A stretch of DNA of 64,000 nucleotides from contig KL647303.1 of NCBI GenBank assembly GCA_000727475.1, forward strand, positions 152,408 through 216,407, in the 5' to 3' direction. A program made the position numbers and the translations under genes. The DNA comes from Sarcocystis neurona (lineage: Eukaryota > Apicomplexa > Conoidasida > Eucoccidiorida > Sarcocystidae). Each line of letters opens with the position of its first letter. Position 1 is the first letter of the stretch. The notes beneath the pieces were generated by a model. That model saw nothing but the letters and a program-made list of their open reading frames with translations, was not told where the DNA came from and searched no databases. Of the stretch, positions 23,005-35,264 are shown piece after piece.

Positions 23005-25393
23005 TCAGCTTTGGCTCGCTGATCCCTCGTGGCTCTCCTTTCTGCTTATTAACCAATGAACTAAATCTGTCTTCGTGATCACCGCAATTAGCGAGGAGAC
23101 CAAGTGCGTCTTTGCCTCGATCTCCACTGCTGAGCTCTTAGGGTCTGCGACCCTGTTCTTCAAGACTGGTTCTCGAGTGAAGTAAACGACACCATAAATC
23201 TCCAAGAGTTGCGCAACCTCGTCAATACGACAGGAAATAGGAGCCTGAAAAGATCGGGTGCACACGCAAGAAGCTCACAAGCACGCATCGCAGCAAAAGT
23301 GGGCCGTCTACTGGGTGCGTCGCCTGCCGTCGGCTCTTGCTACGTGGGTGGATTCGACGGCTAGCGTGTACTAGTATCTGAGGGAAGTCAAGAGGGGAAC
23401 TTGTAGCCGTCCTGTAGAAAGAAGCCAGTACGACGGGACTTTGAACTGGTAAAACGAGTTCAACGTCTACCTAGCTGATGCCGAAATGTGTTGGCTGAAA
23501 CTTGTACAGATGCCGGAAGACTGAAGCCTTTCGTCATGGCCGTATCACGTACTATCTTGACAATATCCACCCCCAGTTCCATTACTTTCGTAGACACAGT
23601 ACACCGCTCTTTGCGAAGCGCGTCAAAAATACGGTCTTCGGTCAGCACTCCCACAAGACTTCCGCCTTCTCCCTCGTCATCCAAGACAATAACCTGTGAC
23701 ACATGGTACGCGTCAGGAACTCATATGAAAGCCCTCCTCATCCAAATGACACACATTCTCCAAGTTCGGAAAACAACATAGCGGTCCGTCGACCGCAGTG
23801 AAGAACAGTGTTCTCGCATGCGTCACGGCTCACTGCTTTTTCTGTTACGTTCGCACCTCACGAGCACGTTGCTTGTACAGAATGTCGACGACGTCTCGAA
23901 CTGATTGACTGCGCGTTGCTGTCACTGGCGCGAAGCGCGCATCGGCGTGGCTTTCGTTCAGCCAGTCGACAGCCAACAAACCCTTGAAAGCGTTCTGCCC
24001 TTCTGTTTTGAGGCTTAAGTATCCTGTCAAGCAGACGCACACAGGCGAACTCGCTTCAATACGTTGATCTTGCATGGCACAGGGAGGACAGCACCCGATG
24101 AATAAGACGTCCCTTTTAAGTGTGAAGTCGGGTGTCTGGCATGTTTTAAAATCACTCTACAATCGCGTACCCTGCTTGTACATCCACTGGTCGCATATGA
24201 ACTTGGACATATAGTTGCGGCTGGAGTCGGGCAGAATCACGACACACTTTTGATTGCAGCCCAGCTTCCGCGCAACTTGGAAAGCAGCCCATACGCATGC
24301 CCCTGAAGATCCTCCCACAAGCAGTCCTTCCACGCGTAGAAGTTCGCGTGCCGTACAGAAAGCGTCTACGTCCTCAACCTTGACCCACCAGTCGACAACG
24401 CCCCGATCAAGGACTTCTGGCACGAAGTCGTATCCGATGCCTACATTGTCAGCACAGACCAGGTACAGACGGGCTGTTCCTACATAACGCGGTGAAGTGA
24501 ACGCGTCAACTGCGTCGCTCTAGTTTCGCTGTTTCCAAAAGAGACCTATTTAATTGGCCTTACCGCCGCTGTGCGAGCTTACCTTCGACTTGGTACGGTT
24601 TTCGCCTATTCTTGTCATTCAGGTGCTCAGGCTCTGCCAGGACGGATCCTACAGGGTCTACGCCTATAATTTTGCACGCCGGGCACCGCTCTTTCAATTT
24701 CTTTCCTACGCCAGTCACGGTGCCTCCAGTCCCCGCACCTATAACTGCCATATCAACATGGCCGCCGCACTGCACTAGGATTTCTTCAGCAGTTGCGTGA
24801 TAATGGACCTGGGGATTCGCCGCATTGCGATATTGGTCCAAAATGTGGGAGTTAGGAATCTCTCTTTGTAGCTTCTCCGCCACCTTGATGTGAGACCTTT
24901 CGTCGTCGTGGGAAACCTCCGTAGGTGTTCGGATGATTGTTGCACCCAAACATTTCAGTATGTTTGACTTCTCTGTCGACATTTTGTCAGGCATCGTCAC
25001 GATCATATTGTACCCTTTTACGGCTGCAGCGAGTGCCATTCCTATGCCTGTGTTTCCACTGGTAGGCTCAATGAGCGTATCTCCGCGTTTTAACAGTCCC
25101 TCCTTCTCAGCCTTTTCTATCATAGCTTTCGCCGCTCTGTCTTTAACGCTCCCCCCGGCGCTCAAAAACTCACACTTCGCCAGCAGATCACAGGTTAGGC
25201 CATGACGTGCTGCTAGTCTTGTCAGCTTGATCATTGGCGTGCTTCCCACGGCATCTAGAATACTCTCTAGAACACCTGCGGACGGCCCTTTTGCAAACTT
25301 TTCGTTCATGTGAAGAGAGCTGTCGGTCCCATTTTGGGCGCGCGCAGCAGGTCGGCTGCCAACGAAAATGCCTTCTGTTCTACCGCAGGCCAT
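23005..25393 (-). CDS. CBS: Cystathionine beta-synthase, PLP-dependent, with C-terminal CBS-domain pair
   Basis: This enzyme condenses serine and homocysteine to cystathionine, the first step of reverse transsulfuration; it can also release H2S. Exons, in transcript order, are 25393-24583, 24440-24171, 24023-23857, 23693-23553 and 23244-23005; all phases agree and give 542 aa. The catalytic core shows the PLP lysine in GGSVKDR (K84), the substrate loop EPTSGNTGIG (109-118), the PLP-phosphate loop GAGTGGTVTG (219-228), PYQVEGIGYDF across the first intron, and GGSSGA near the core's end. Exons 3-5 encode two CBS motifs (Bateman module), including VIVLDDEGEGGSLVGVL and FHISFD-type helices before LIAVITKTDLV. 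The N-terminus has no CPxxH-like heme site of the human enzyme. The upstream open frame to 25534 lacks another ATG, so 25393 is taken as start. Introns are 142, 147, 163 and 308 nt. Cysteine synthase is the alternative, but the Bateman tail favours CBS. Confidence 0.93.
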
Positions 25394-27450
25394 GTTGTGG
25401 GCGTGTGCGACGCCTTGATCTCTTTGGAATTGTGACAGCGTTGATACACGACGTGGGACGTACAACCGTCCTACTCTAGAAATGCACACGCAGAGGGCTT
25501 GTGAATCCTTCGCCCATGTATTACAAGAGCGCAACTGCAGACCTGCACGGCGCTACCCCACGCAGCACCACTGCGCAGGATATGAAGTCATGGACCAACT
25601 TTTTTGGACTTTACCTGCGTGGTACAACTTCAGCAGCGACTGTGACTGTGCATTGTTTGTCTGCTGGACTCCACCACGGAAAGGATAGCCGTTCCCACTC
25701 AAGCGTACTGGGTAGAAAACGGGAGTGGAAGAGATTTGAGAGCCTTGCAAGCAGACGATGTGTATGTGGCATACTTTATCTTCCCACCACATTCACGCTT
25801 GTAGACAATTCTGAAGGACGAGCAGCCGTCACTATTTCGAGGAGTGACAATTTACTCAAGGGTCAAGATGAGGATTATCCTTGCACTACGAATATGTTCG
25901 CTGCGCGCAAGTTCTTTTTTTCTGCGGCGCGCTTCGGAGTACAAGCCACCTCATTACAGTGTAGTACAACGGAAGCCTTGCGCGCTAGCAGTGGCATATG
26001 TGCGTGTATGACGGTAGCCGCCTAGTCAAGGAATATCGCCTTATTCTGTCTGCTTTTGCCCTAACGCATATGCAGTGTCTTTTCCCCGACTCCTCTGCAG
26101 CTAGCACAGCGAATGTTGGGAACCGATGTATACCGTCGTGCGCGCCGGCCTGAATCATCGGGTGGTCTTGACAAGAGCCGTGCACGACGTGTCCACTATC
26201 ATCAGTAAGACACAACTGCAAACGTGTGTTCTGTCATAATGAGCAAGAGAACTTGCAAAAATCGTAGTTACACAGGCAGCGTACGGTCGCTCTCTCATCT
26301 CCTCACACCGCAGTTGTTACCTCCCAGTGCGCTCGAATGCGTAGAGGTCGACTTAGCTGACGCATTCTGTTACTCATGCACGCATTTTCGGTGCTCCACG
26401 TACATTGATAGGTGACATTACCTCCGAGCAGCTACCAAGATTTGTACACGCTCACGTGCGAGTTTACAGCAGCGAGGGCTCTCATTCTATGATGTATTTT
26501 ACCATCATTTAATAAAGTTGGAATAGACGACTTCCACACTTCACGCTCTTTTGCAGCGCAGCAAGCGAGCTCACTGATCTTCAGCATAATTGTACAAGTT
26601 ATGACGAACGAACGGGTGAAGACCTGAAAAACCTGTTTTGCTTTGCCTGTTACGGTCAGCAACCACAATGGTCACGGCTTGAGGGGCATGTGCTGCAAGC
26701 TGACTAAAAGTAAATTTTGCCCAGATTCTCCGATCATTCGTCGCTCACCAGAATCGCGCTGAATATTCTCAGCGGTGGTAGATTCGGTCTCGTTCCGCTG
26801 CCCTCGTCCTTGTAGTTGGCGATTTCAGTTCCAGTACACATGTCACTGAATTTTAACGCACTGAGTTACACAGCACACGACGGTGCAGAGTCCGGTCTGA
26901 AAAAAGATTTCGGAGTGTCTCTTGCGAATCATTCAGCAACGGCGTTTGGGCCTCGTACTCTCGTCCTATTCCGGATATTTAGTCACTCTGAAATCAAGTT
27001 GGCCGCCACTTTGACGTAGTACAAAACCTGCAGCCACACACTGCATAGGAGTACTACATATTCAGCACATCGCTGCGACAAACTTACCGAATTAGAGGTT
27101 CATCCAACACTCAACGGAAAAACAAGACGTTTAGGAGGCGGGGTTACGTGAGATATTTTCTGCTTCCATGAGGACAAATCCGAGCAGCTTAGTGCGCGCA
27201 TACGTGCGCTCGTATGTTGATATGGTCAGACTAGCCAGATCAGCGTATAATTCCCACTGCGCGAACACGACAGCCGCCCATAAACACCTGCCGCTTGTAA
27301 AGAAGTACGATAGCGTAGTCGGCTTTCCACTTCCACTGATCCTTCGGGAGCCGTGCGTAAGTTGCTCTACATTCACTGTAACGCCCTTAAGTCCGCTTTT
27401 CAATCTTCGTGACTTGCAGGTGCAGGTCATTGCACACGTGGGGATCAACC
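25394..27450. other. Divergent intergenic region
   Basis: About 2 kb between the CBS start (-) and the tentative small plus-strand gene at 27451. It should contain the CBS promoter. A plus-strand open frame of 174 codons at 25501-26025 has no recognisable domain and no start or codon features that I trust. Nothing else stands out. Confidence 0.4.
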
Positions 27451-29314
27451 ATGAGTAGAATTCCCAAAAATGAACTTTGGAACGACGTGGCGCCAAAGTT
27501 TTTTGCAGTGGAGACGGCCCCCCAGACGACCAGTCCTCGCTGGGAGAAGGACCCGCGCTTGTTCGACAAAGTGCGTTCTTATTCACCCACATGCCTGATA
27601 ACACATCCGCAAAACTGCACAACTGGCTCACGCGGTAACAAGGAGCTGTTTGGGGATCGGATGGCACTGAGCTTTGGTACGTGCGTACTCTGGCGACCGT
27701 ACGAAGAGCCAGAGAATGCAGCGGACAGAACCTGTTTTTCTCTTGACTCGTTCGTGAAACCTGGTGACTTGTGATACGGACGGCGAACAGGACCTCTGTT
27801 GCGTGCGGTCCTCAGCAGCTTTTTCGCCTGCTAATCTAGGCATCCTTTCGTGGGTCGCCTACGGAAGGGTAGTCTTTATCATCAGACGAGGAAAAGGCGA
27901 TGTACTGTTGCGCAGCAGGGCGGATATAGTAAGGGTACAGTGCGCTTGGTCCTGGTAGCCACCTGGTGAAGCGGAGTTGTTGGGGAGTGTGTGGTGATGA
28001 TAACTGAATGTCTTCTAAACGTCGTGAGTGTGCAGCCGTTGTTGCGGGAATGTGTGGTAATGATAAGTGAGTATCTTCTAAACGTCGTGAGAGTGCAGCC
28101 GTCGGGACGGCTGCGTTATTCGGCTTGGCATCAACGTTGGAGGTTGCCAACGTTTTTGCCCGTGGGAGGTATCTCAGCATGCAGTTCGGTGTGTCTTACA
28201 CTCCACGAAACTGGAGCACTACATTCGCACCGAGTGCCTGCAACGGTCCTTGCAGTGTGTACGCGCCCGGTTGCGCGGGCTGTGCGACAGAGAGCCCGGG
28301 GGCGACACAGCGTCAGGCAGCCACACCTCTGGGGCTGTAGCTTCGCTCAAGGCTGTCAGAGAGAGAACCGCTTTGACGCCACTTGCAGATCAACGCGCGC
28401 GCCTCCCCCCTCACGGCACCAGCTTGCAAGGCGTCTGATGTGCACTGTGCATGCAACTGGTGTAGTAAGGACCCTCCCGTACCCTTGAAAAACATAGTGG
28501 AACACGTGCGACCCGTGGTGTCACTACACGAGGAGGTGTGTGCCCCAAGCCTAATGAAGCAGTTAGTGTGGAGACACATTCCCAGCTGTAGCCGGAAGTG
28601 TCGCGCAATGCGAGGGGCGAGCGCCAGACCAGTTGACGAGGATATCTTCCCGCATGGCTCGGTCTTTCCCCTGTGTCGCTGCCTGACTCCGTCCGAGGTC
28701 GCACACGACCGCTACAATTCCTCGCGTGTCTGGTGGATGATGCGCCATCTCCGCAGTAAGCGCTGCACACGCAACTGCAGAGAGACCTCCTGGCAGCGCT
28801 CCTGTACTTGCAATTCCCTAGAAAAAGTGAAAAACAAGTTTTTGTCAACTCACAACGAGTGAGCTTTCATGCGCCTTGGCACCGTCCCTGCATAGGGGCT
28901 GCTTTAAAACATAGTCGGATATACGGCTACGGATGCACAACAATTGCAGCGGTTAAGAGTTCTCTCGAGGCTGTACTGTGTAAAGCGCTCTTGTGTGCCT
29001 GTACTAGGTGCAAATCCATCAGTGTTGTTGTCAACAGCGCTGGAATCCAACGTACTTTGCTTTAACGGACGACTTCCTAGCCTCTGTGAGCGTAACAAAA
29101 CCAGAACGTGGACAGGTGTTTCTATGGTGCGTGGTTCAAGTGGAAGGAAAATGTGAGTACCTTATTTTTCGGAGCAGCTCACACACGCCGCTGCAGTGGT
29201 GCAGGTATGATCCAAGACGAACGCACGGAGGGATTCGTGTGATCAGATGAAACCTCAGGTAGCATATCGGCTCGGCAGCTTCTGCCATTACGCAGTTACG
29301 GCATTCCTGTGTAG
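27451..29314 (+). CDS. Tentative small 3-exon gene, function unknown
   Basis: Exon 1, 27451-27570, starts at an ATG and encodes 40 residues (MSRIPKNELWNDVAPKFFAV then a Pro/Trp/Lys-rich stretch ending LFDK) before a good donor AAA|GTGCGT. Exon 2, 29038-29152, begins after TCAACAG with RWNPTYFALTDDF and ends at T|GTGAGT. Exon 3, 29259-29314, begins after CCTCAG and stops at TAG. Phases agree (0, then 1) and give a protein of about 96 aa, rich in aromatic and charged residues with no obvious membrane segment. Further exons may lie in the 1.5-kb first intron, which also carries a 63-bp duplication. No family was recognised; the splice model is an inference from sequence alone. Confidence 0.35.
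27983..28108. repeat. 63-bp imperfect tandem duplication
   Basis: Copies 27983-28045 and 28046-28108 share the block TCTTCTAAACGTCGTGAG and flanking GTGTGGT.ATGATAA, with scattered substitutions. It lies in the first intron of the tentative small gene. The period is a multiple of three, but no convincing frame runs through it. Confidence 0.8.
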
Positions 29315-30152
29315 TTCCACGCCCTGTCGCCTACATAAGTCAGGCCGCTGCGGCGACACTGGCACACATGCAGTCGCCTGCTGGCTACGCCGTCTTCAGT
29401 CTGCACAGGTGGTCTGACTGTAATCATGCGAATGGAGTACTTGACCTCAAACCATGTATACATACGTGCGCGTCTGCATATCTCTTCCTCTGTATATATA
29501 TGTTTCCGGAGTAAGACTTCCAACAGACGCGTTCTCAGCGGTGTCGTGCTGCAAAACTCGACGCAGCGCGTGTGGCGCAGCTTTCTTTACGCACGTGCTG
29601 CACAGCTGGTTTGATCATTGTTTCTTGAGCACTGGAAGAACGCTGCTGCCTCCCTGTCCCGGCCGCTTTATACTCGCTCTGCTTACGCCCGTGGCGCTGT
29701 TGCTAGGGCCGTTCCTTTTCGTCATATCTTCCACTCTACCTCCTACGGCGCTCCAGCGACTTCAGGCTACTAAGGTGAATGGTTTACAAGTCATTTCTAC
29801 GGCTTTACTACATACTTCATCACAAGCAGCGTGCCCGCTGAGAGGTACATGCCCTTTACTAGTGGTGGAAGGCACTTACGTATGGAGATCAGTGGCCACT
29901 GTCTTCGGGGCTTTCGCGCGACGTGGCCCTTCCAAAATTGCAGTCGCACAAACGCAGCGGGGTAGTTGTCGAAGTTGTCCCTTGCAGTCGCTCTTTCCTG
30001 AGTGCATTCAGACCCTGCTCTTATCACGTGACCCCAGGAAATGGGCGCAACAACAGCGTGATGCGACTGCAAGGACCCTTCATGCTGCTCCGTACAGCCT
30101 CACCGGCAGGCGGCGCTGCCGCCTGCGAATATCATCGTCATCCGGATGGCGG
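29315..30152. other. Upstream region of the heme-oxygenase-like gene
   Basis: About 840 bases between the tentative small gene and the signal-peptide-like start at 30153. The reading frame of the HO-like gene is open back to an ATG at 29454, so up to 233 extra N-terminal residues are possible, but this sequence is not repeat-biased and I judge it 5' leader or promoter. Confidence 0.4.
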
Positions 30153-33100
30153 ATGCGTCCCTTCCTCTTCCTGCTGAGCTTCTCTACATTTGACTGTTTA
30201 AAGCGTGTAGATTCCACTGCACGACGTGTTCCTGTTTGCTGCCCGCCGACCTTGCCCCGCGGCACTCCGCCTCAACCCTTTCAGGCAGATACGCGATGGA
30301 GGGCAAAGGACAGGATTAATGGTGCAATCCCCAGTGAGGGGAAACTAGCCAGAAGCGAAGGAAGACTGACGGCACTTGAACAACTTGGAACACGAGATGT
30401 CGATGTTCAAACAGGGCGTCGTACCCGCCTGTCGGCGGGACTATTGCCTGCAAGTCTTCTAGGCAACAGAGAAACGGTGCCCGGTCTCGGCTTTTTTTCC
30501 GAGCTGCTACCGATAGGGTTGCGGCAACTCGTGAAGACGTCGAATTCTTCACTCGTTCGAAACTGCAGTCTGCGGAACGGGCAGAGTCAGAGGAGTCAGT
30601 GTAGCGCCATTACGCGGCTGCACATGGCGCGTAGCAGGAGCAAGCCGATTCACCGAGAGGCGCATCCGGGTCTCAAGCAGCTTATTCTAAGAGAGAAGTT
30701 CTGGATGCGCTTTGATCCCGCAAAGAACAAGCTTGTTCACACGCCAGAGTATGACGCGCTGCTGCTCCGAGACAGCCAGCAGCTCACCCCCGGTACGTCC
30801 TTGGGAGAACAGCAGCTTAGACACAAGGGAAAAGCGCTGACCGGAGAATGCGAGGCAGCTGGGGAGCGACCGGAAGGTCAACTAGAGCTCAGCGCCGAGC
30901 AGCGTGCGGATTTGCAGGCAAGAGAAGTGGCTTACCGCCGTCAGCAGCCGCGCTTCCGTGCGAAACGCTGGGGGAGCGGCCGGTGGAAGAAAGAAGAGGC
31001 CTACGTCCTACGATTGCTGGCGTCACACCGAGAAAAAGTCCTGCAGCACGAGCTGCAGAAGGTTCGCCGCTGCCGAGAAGCTGCGGAACGTCTGCACAAA
31101 CACAGAAGCGACGTTTCTTCCGCCGTCAATCCGGAGGCGCAGACCGGGGCAAGTGGAGGTCCCGACACGTCGGCAAGCATACGGGAAGGTGGTAACCCTG
31201 AGCAGCAGCCAGCGTCCGTGGAAGCAAAAGTTGCTTCGTTGAGGTGGGTGTAACGCGGGACTGCACTCACTTTTAAAACAAACTGCTGACTTTTCAGCGG
31301 AACAGAACGACGCCACACCTCACCGCCTGTTTGTGTGTAACTTCTGGATACCCAAGAAGCTGTGCTCCCATTACTGAAACATGGCTAACAACGGTCTGTG
31401 TCGAGCTTCTGCTATCATATTAGCCCATGAATTACGTGTCCTGCTCATTACGAATCGCCGCCTTTGCTTCACCCGAATTCCCCGTCACGTTGCACGACTA
31501 TCCGCCGGTCGTCAGCCGATCTGTGGGCGTGCATGTCTGCGCCTAGGTGTGGCCTAGTTTGCGCACTCTCCAAAGTACTACTGTGACGGCCGTACGTCAG
31601 GGGGTACATGCAGGGGCCTTCGTGGGAGCCGAGCTGTCGTCCTTAAGTGACGTTGCTGCTGGTGCCCATTTCTGATGAGAACTGCACTGCGGCTGAAGCT
31701 GCAGACGAAGGCGCCCTGGCGTGCAGAGCAGACGGCGGCATCAGGACGAGGCTCGCGTATGTACGATACGTTCTGGCTGGTACTTTATTGCACCGAGTTG
31801 AATGCCATTAGGTGTAGTTTTTGAGCAACTACTTCTTGGGTAAACCTCGTACCACACGTGTATCGCACTCGTCAAAAGAGCCTTCGCCGGTGGCTCGTGA
31901 TGCTGGCATTCGTTTTGAAATTTCTCATTACCGAAAGTGAAAACGCGCAGCCACACCTGTGCTTGTGATAGGGTCTTGCCCATGACACCACGCGGACATA
32001 TCAGCATGCCATGCGGGATGTACGGACTAGTTGCCAATACGTAAGGTTCTGCTGAATGTAGCTGTTGGTTCGGTGTTCGGTGTGCCTGCCTGTGCCGCAG
32101 TTACTCCTTTATTCTGAAGGAAGTAATGCCGCGCCTCGCTGCGCTCGAGCAGACTAAGCAGCAGCAAGCGCTGATGCAGTGGAAAAGTTACGAACGGCAG
32201 CGGGAGCTGCAGCAGCGGCGACGGCTCCAGCAGCTGGCGCAGCGTCTGGGGAAAGCGGATGAAGACGGATCCCCTGGAGACTCGACGGCGACACGAATGA
32301 GCGAGGGGCTACCGCTTTCTGACACGCGTTCTATTCTTGGACAGCTTCAGGAAATACCGCAGAAGAAGAAGATGCTCATGCAGAAGAGTTCGCTAGTGCT
32401 TTCCCTGCCTCAGCAGCAGCAGCTCTTTCTAGGTCGCTTCGAGACGCTTAGCAAAAATCTCGCTTCAAAACCGCAATACAGCCAGGACTCGCCAAAGGGA
32501 CGTGAACAGCATCAGCTGCTGCGCAAAGTATCCGTCCGCACCCGCGAGGTCTGCCGATGAGGGGTCCTGAAAGTTGCTCGGTCGGATACTCATATATCTG
32601 TGTAGACGTGTCTATGCGTATATATAGGCATATATCGAGAATTACTGCAGGTAAAACAGCTCACGTTCTGTGAATGTATGTATGCGTATCCGCGTACGTA
32701 TATGTGTATACATCGCTCACACGCTTCCGCGTCTTGTTCTACCTGAATTTCATTCACTGCAGCTGCGCTACCTTTTCTTTCGATACGGCCGTCGCTCTTC
32801 AGGAATGCTCCCGCTAGCGTTGCAAAAGACCAGACACTACGCCAGCGGGTACCGCCCGTACGGGTGGAGCAGCAGTAATTCTCGTGTTCCACATTTGGGA
32901 TGATTCATCCACGTTCATCGCACACTTCTGCTTCATTGGGTAATGGGTGGGGCTTCACCGTCGTCTTTCCAGCCGATTATGTGCGTGTCTATGAAGAGCG
33001 GCGGTGCCCGTGTCTGCTGTGGACTACCGGGCGCGACGTAAAAACGGCCAGGTATATCTCTGAGGCGCGCGTGTTGCACGCTATAGGCAGCTCTTCAACG

Positions 33101-35264
33101 GCGTCAATCTGTCAGCCGTAGACGGTGTGCACGCGTGGGTGCGTCGCTTTTGGAAGCCGCGTTTTTTCCTCTAAAGTGGATGCGGCCTCCTCAAACGCAC
33201 TTTACACGCAAGAGCTAAAGCTTTTGGTGTGGCTTCCTGAGGCTCCCGGCTAGGCCCTGCTGCGTGTTACTCTGCGTGAAGATCCTCAAAAATGATCTCC
33301 TGAAAGGCTATAACGACACGTACGTCTGTGTGTGTGTGTGTGTGTTTGCGTCTTTGCGCATGTGTGCTGCAGGCATATTTGCAATTCCTTGCTGACCTTC
33401 ACTTCGTTTTTACGTCTTTTGAGAAGCTGCTAACCGACGGTGTAGACACTCTGTTACGGCAACCAGGACGTCAAGAAGTGACGAAAGCAGAGGTATGTGC
33501 TCCAGGTGCATCTGGCGTACGTGAAGCCCCTTCGCCGCTCCCCGCCGTAACAGGAGAGTCAAGTCACCGAAGTGGACGACAAGCTTCAGAAACAGCGTCA
33601 CAGCCTCAGGCGTGGCGAAACCCAGAGAGTCTGGAAGAGTTCATCAGCTGTCTCAGTTTCCAGAGAGGCACAAACTCAGGGGACGACCTGGTGGCTGTCT
33701 GTGAGCTCTTGAAGGTATGCAAGGCGTTTGGCCCCTTTGTTTCGTAGCGAGTGTTGAGCGAGCACGTCTGCATCGTGCGTTGTGGCGATCACTACCCATC
33801 TTACCCACCTGTGAACTGCCACATGAGCAATCCATCCTGTCACACGTACGATTCACAGCGAACTAGTTCACACTTCTATTTGACATGATCAGCAGCTGCA
33901 AGTCCACATAGTTATGCGATATACGTAGTCATACACGTATGCGTGTGTATATATATGCGTACGTGTGGGTTCCGCAGAACAGCCTTTTTGTCCCTGCTTT
34001 TTTTGTTCAGCGAAGTCCTCCGCCTCCCAGCAGGTTTGTCGAAGCGTTCGTGTTGGACATCTCGGAGCTCCAGCAAAACAATTTCCTGCGTGAGTGTCTG
34101 ACGGTCAGCCGTTTTTTCGTGCAACACGAAGCAGTCTTGAAGTGAAACTAAGCTGTCTGGTACTCTCCCCCATACGCGCGTGTATGCGGCACTTTTCCAA
34201 CTTGTCTCTATCTACCCATATATATATCTCTCTATGTATATGTGTCTGCCTATACGCATAAATGGCTACGCAGAGAAGATGGGCACCTGCGCTCAAGTAA
34301 AGGAATAGGGTCATACGTGGCATGGCGCGTCAGGAGGTGTGAGCGGGAGAGAGAGCGCGACGCTGCGTGCAGCACTATTGTATGTTTTTGGTTGGTGGTG
34401 GTGTCCAATGGAGAGTCGCTGCGGCTGGCAGCCGTTCTTGTACTCGCAGAGCAGCACTTGGGGGCCCGAGTTGACCTACGTAGCCTTCGTTTGTGCGTTG
34501 CATCGCGTCCTGGGTGAAAACGAAGCTATTCCCATGACCGTGCGGCTGTCAGGTAGATGACTGGCTGTTGGAGAACATTCCGTTCTTATTCGTGAGGCAA
34601 CTGTCTGTTTTTTCCTGCCGCAGGCGCCCTATCACGTATATATCACTTCCACAAAGAATGGCATGTAGCCGGTCGATGGTTTCTTGGGTGGCTCACCAGG
34701 CGACAGCAGCTGCTGCCGAAACGATTGAAGATGACCATGTGGGATGCCGACACCAACTCCCTGGAGGTGAGAGTGATTTGAACTCCTAGTGGGTCGCCTT
34801 TGCAACACATACGTCCCATATCTATACACCCCTATTCTGAGAGGTTGAACAACAAGCGAAGGAAAGCAGGCCTGCTCTGCCGAACGTCCTGCGTTTGTAA
34901 AAGTGCTCACGCACGCTTACATATGTATATGAACATGTGAACAAAAACGTATGCGAATCCGCTACGTACGTGCACACACATACTGTAGATCTTTATGCGC
35001 ACGCACACTTGGGCGTACGTAGTCATGTAGGGACATCGGGGATTTGGCAGTTTTCTGGCGTACAAGGCAACAAAGATGATTGACTGTCTCTGGGTGCCTC
35101 TGCAGCTCGGAATCGATCTTCTTTCTCTTTCCTGGAGCTCTGCGGAGAAAGCAACTTTTCTCAGTGAGTTTACGTACGCCAACGAGGCAGCCGAAGCAGC
35201 ACTGACGCAGCCGCTTCTAGAGGGCATCGAGGCCGCTCACAGTGCTGCCTTGAGGGACGAGTAG
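30153..35264 (+). CDS. Divergent heme-oxygenase-like protein, probably apicoplast-targeted
   Basis: Exons: 30153-31243, 32101-32527, 33373-33714, 34011-34089, 34274-34296 (23 nt), 34450-34552, 34624-34766, 35106-35264; every phase agrees and the product is 788 aa. It starts MRPFLFLLSFSTF, a signal-peptide-like segment followed by a basic Ser/Thr/Arg stretch, as expected for a bipartite apicoplast leader. Residues 200-500 are Arg/Gln/Glu-rich helix. The similarity to plant/algal heme oxygenase is: LKEVMPRLAALEQTKQQ (369-385) against the EEMR..AMKLHTKDQ helix; AYLQFLADLHFVF (507-519) against YLRFLVDSKLVY; LTYVAFVCALHRVL; LSRIYHFHKEWHVAGRW against CHFYNIYFAHSAGGRM; MTMWDAD; and W..AEKATFLSEF..A near the C-terminus. 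The catalytic His position appears to be Gln381, so heme cleavage is unlikely. Plasmodium has an apicoplast HO-like protein that also lacks this His. An insert of about 115 residues follows the first helix. Exons 1 and 2 could belong to a different gene, but phase supports one. Confidence 0.62.
33327..33344. repeat. (TG)9 microsatellite
   Basis: A TG dinucleotide run in the intron just upstream of exon 3 of the heme-oxygenase-like gene, about 30 bases before the acceptor CTGCAG. It may contribute to the pyrimidine-rich context of the 3' splice site. Confidence 0.8.
34274..34296 (+). other. 23-nt micro-exon of the heme-oxygenase-like gene
   Basis: Flanked by acceptor ACGCAG and donor CAA|GTAAAG, it supplies 2 nt to finish a codon and then seven codons (KMGTCAQ). 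It is the only piece I found that links the phase-1 end of the exon at 34089 to the phase-0 exon at 34450, and it extends the match to the heme oxygenase family's variable loop. Confidence 0.55.

Noticed and set aside
25501..26025. 174-codon plus-strand frame upstream of CBS
   Set aside because: No recognisable motif, no splice support, and no sign of biased codon use; probably chance.
27131..27667. 178-codon minus-strand frame
   Set aside because: Overlaps the better supported plus exon 27451-27570 and has no domain.
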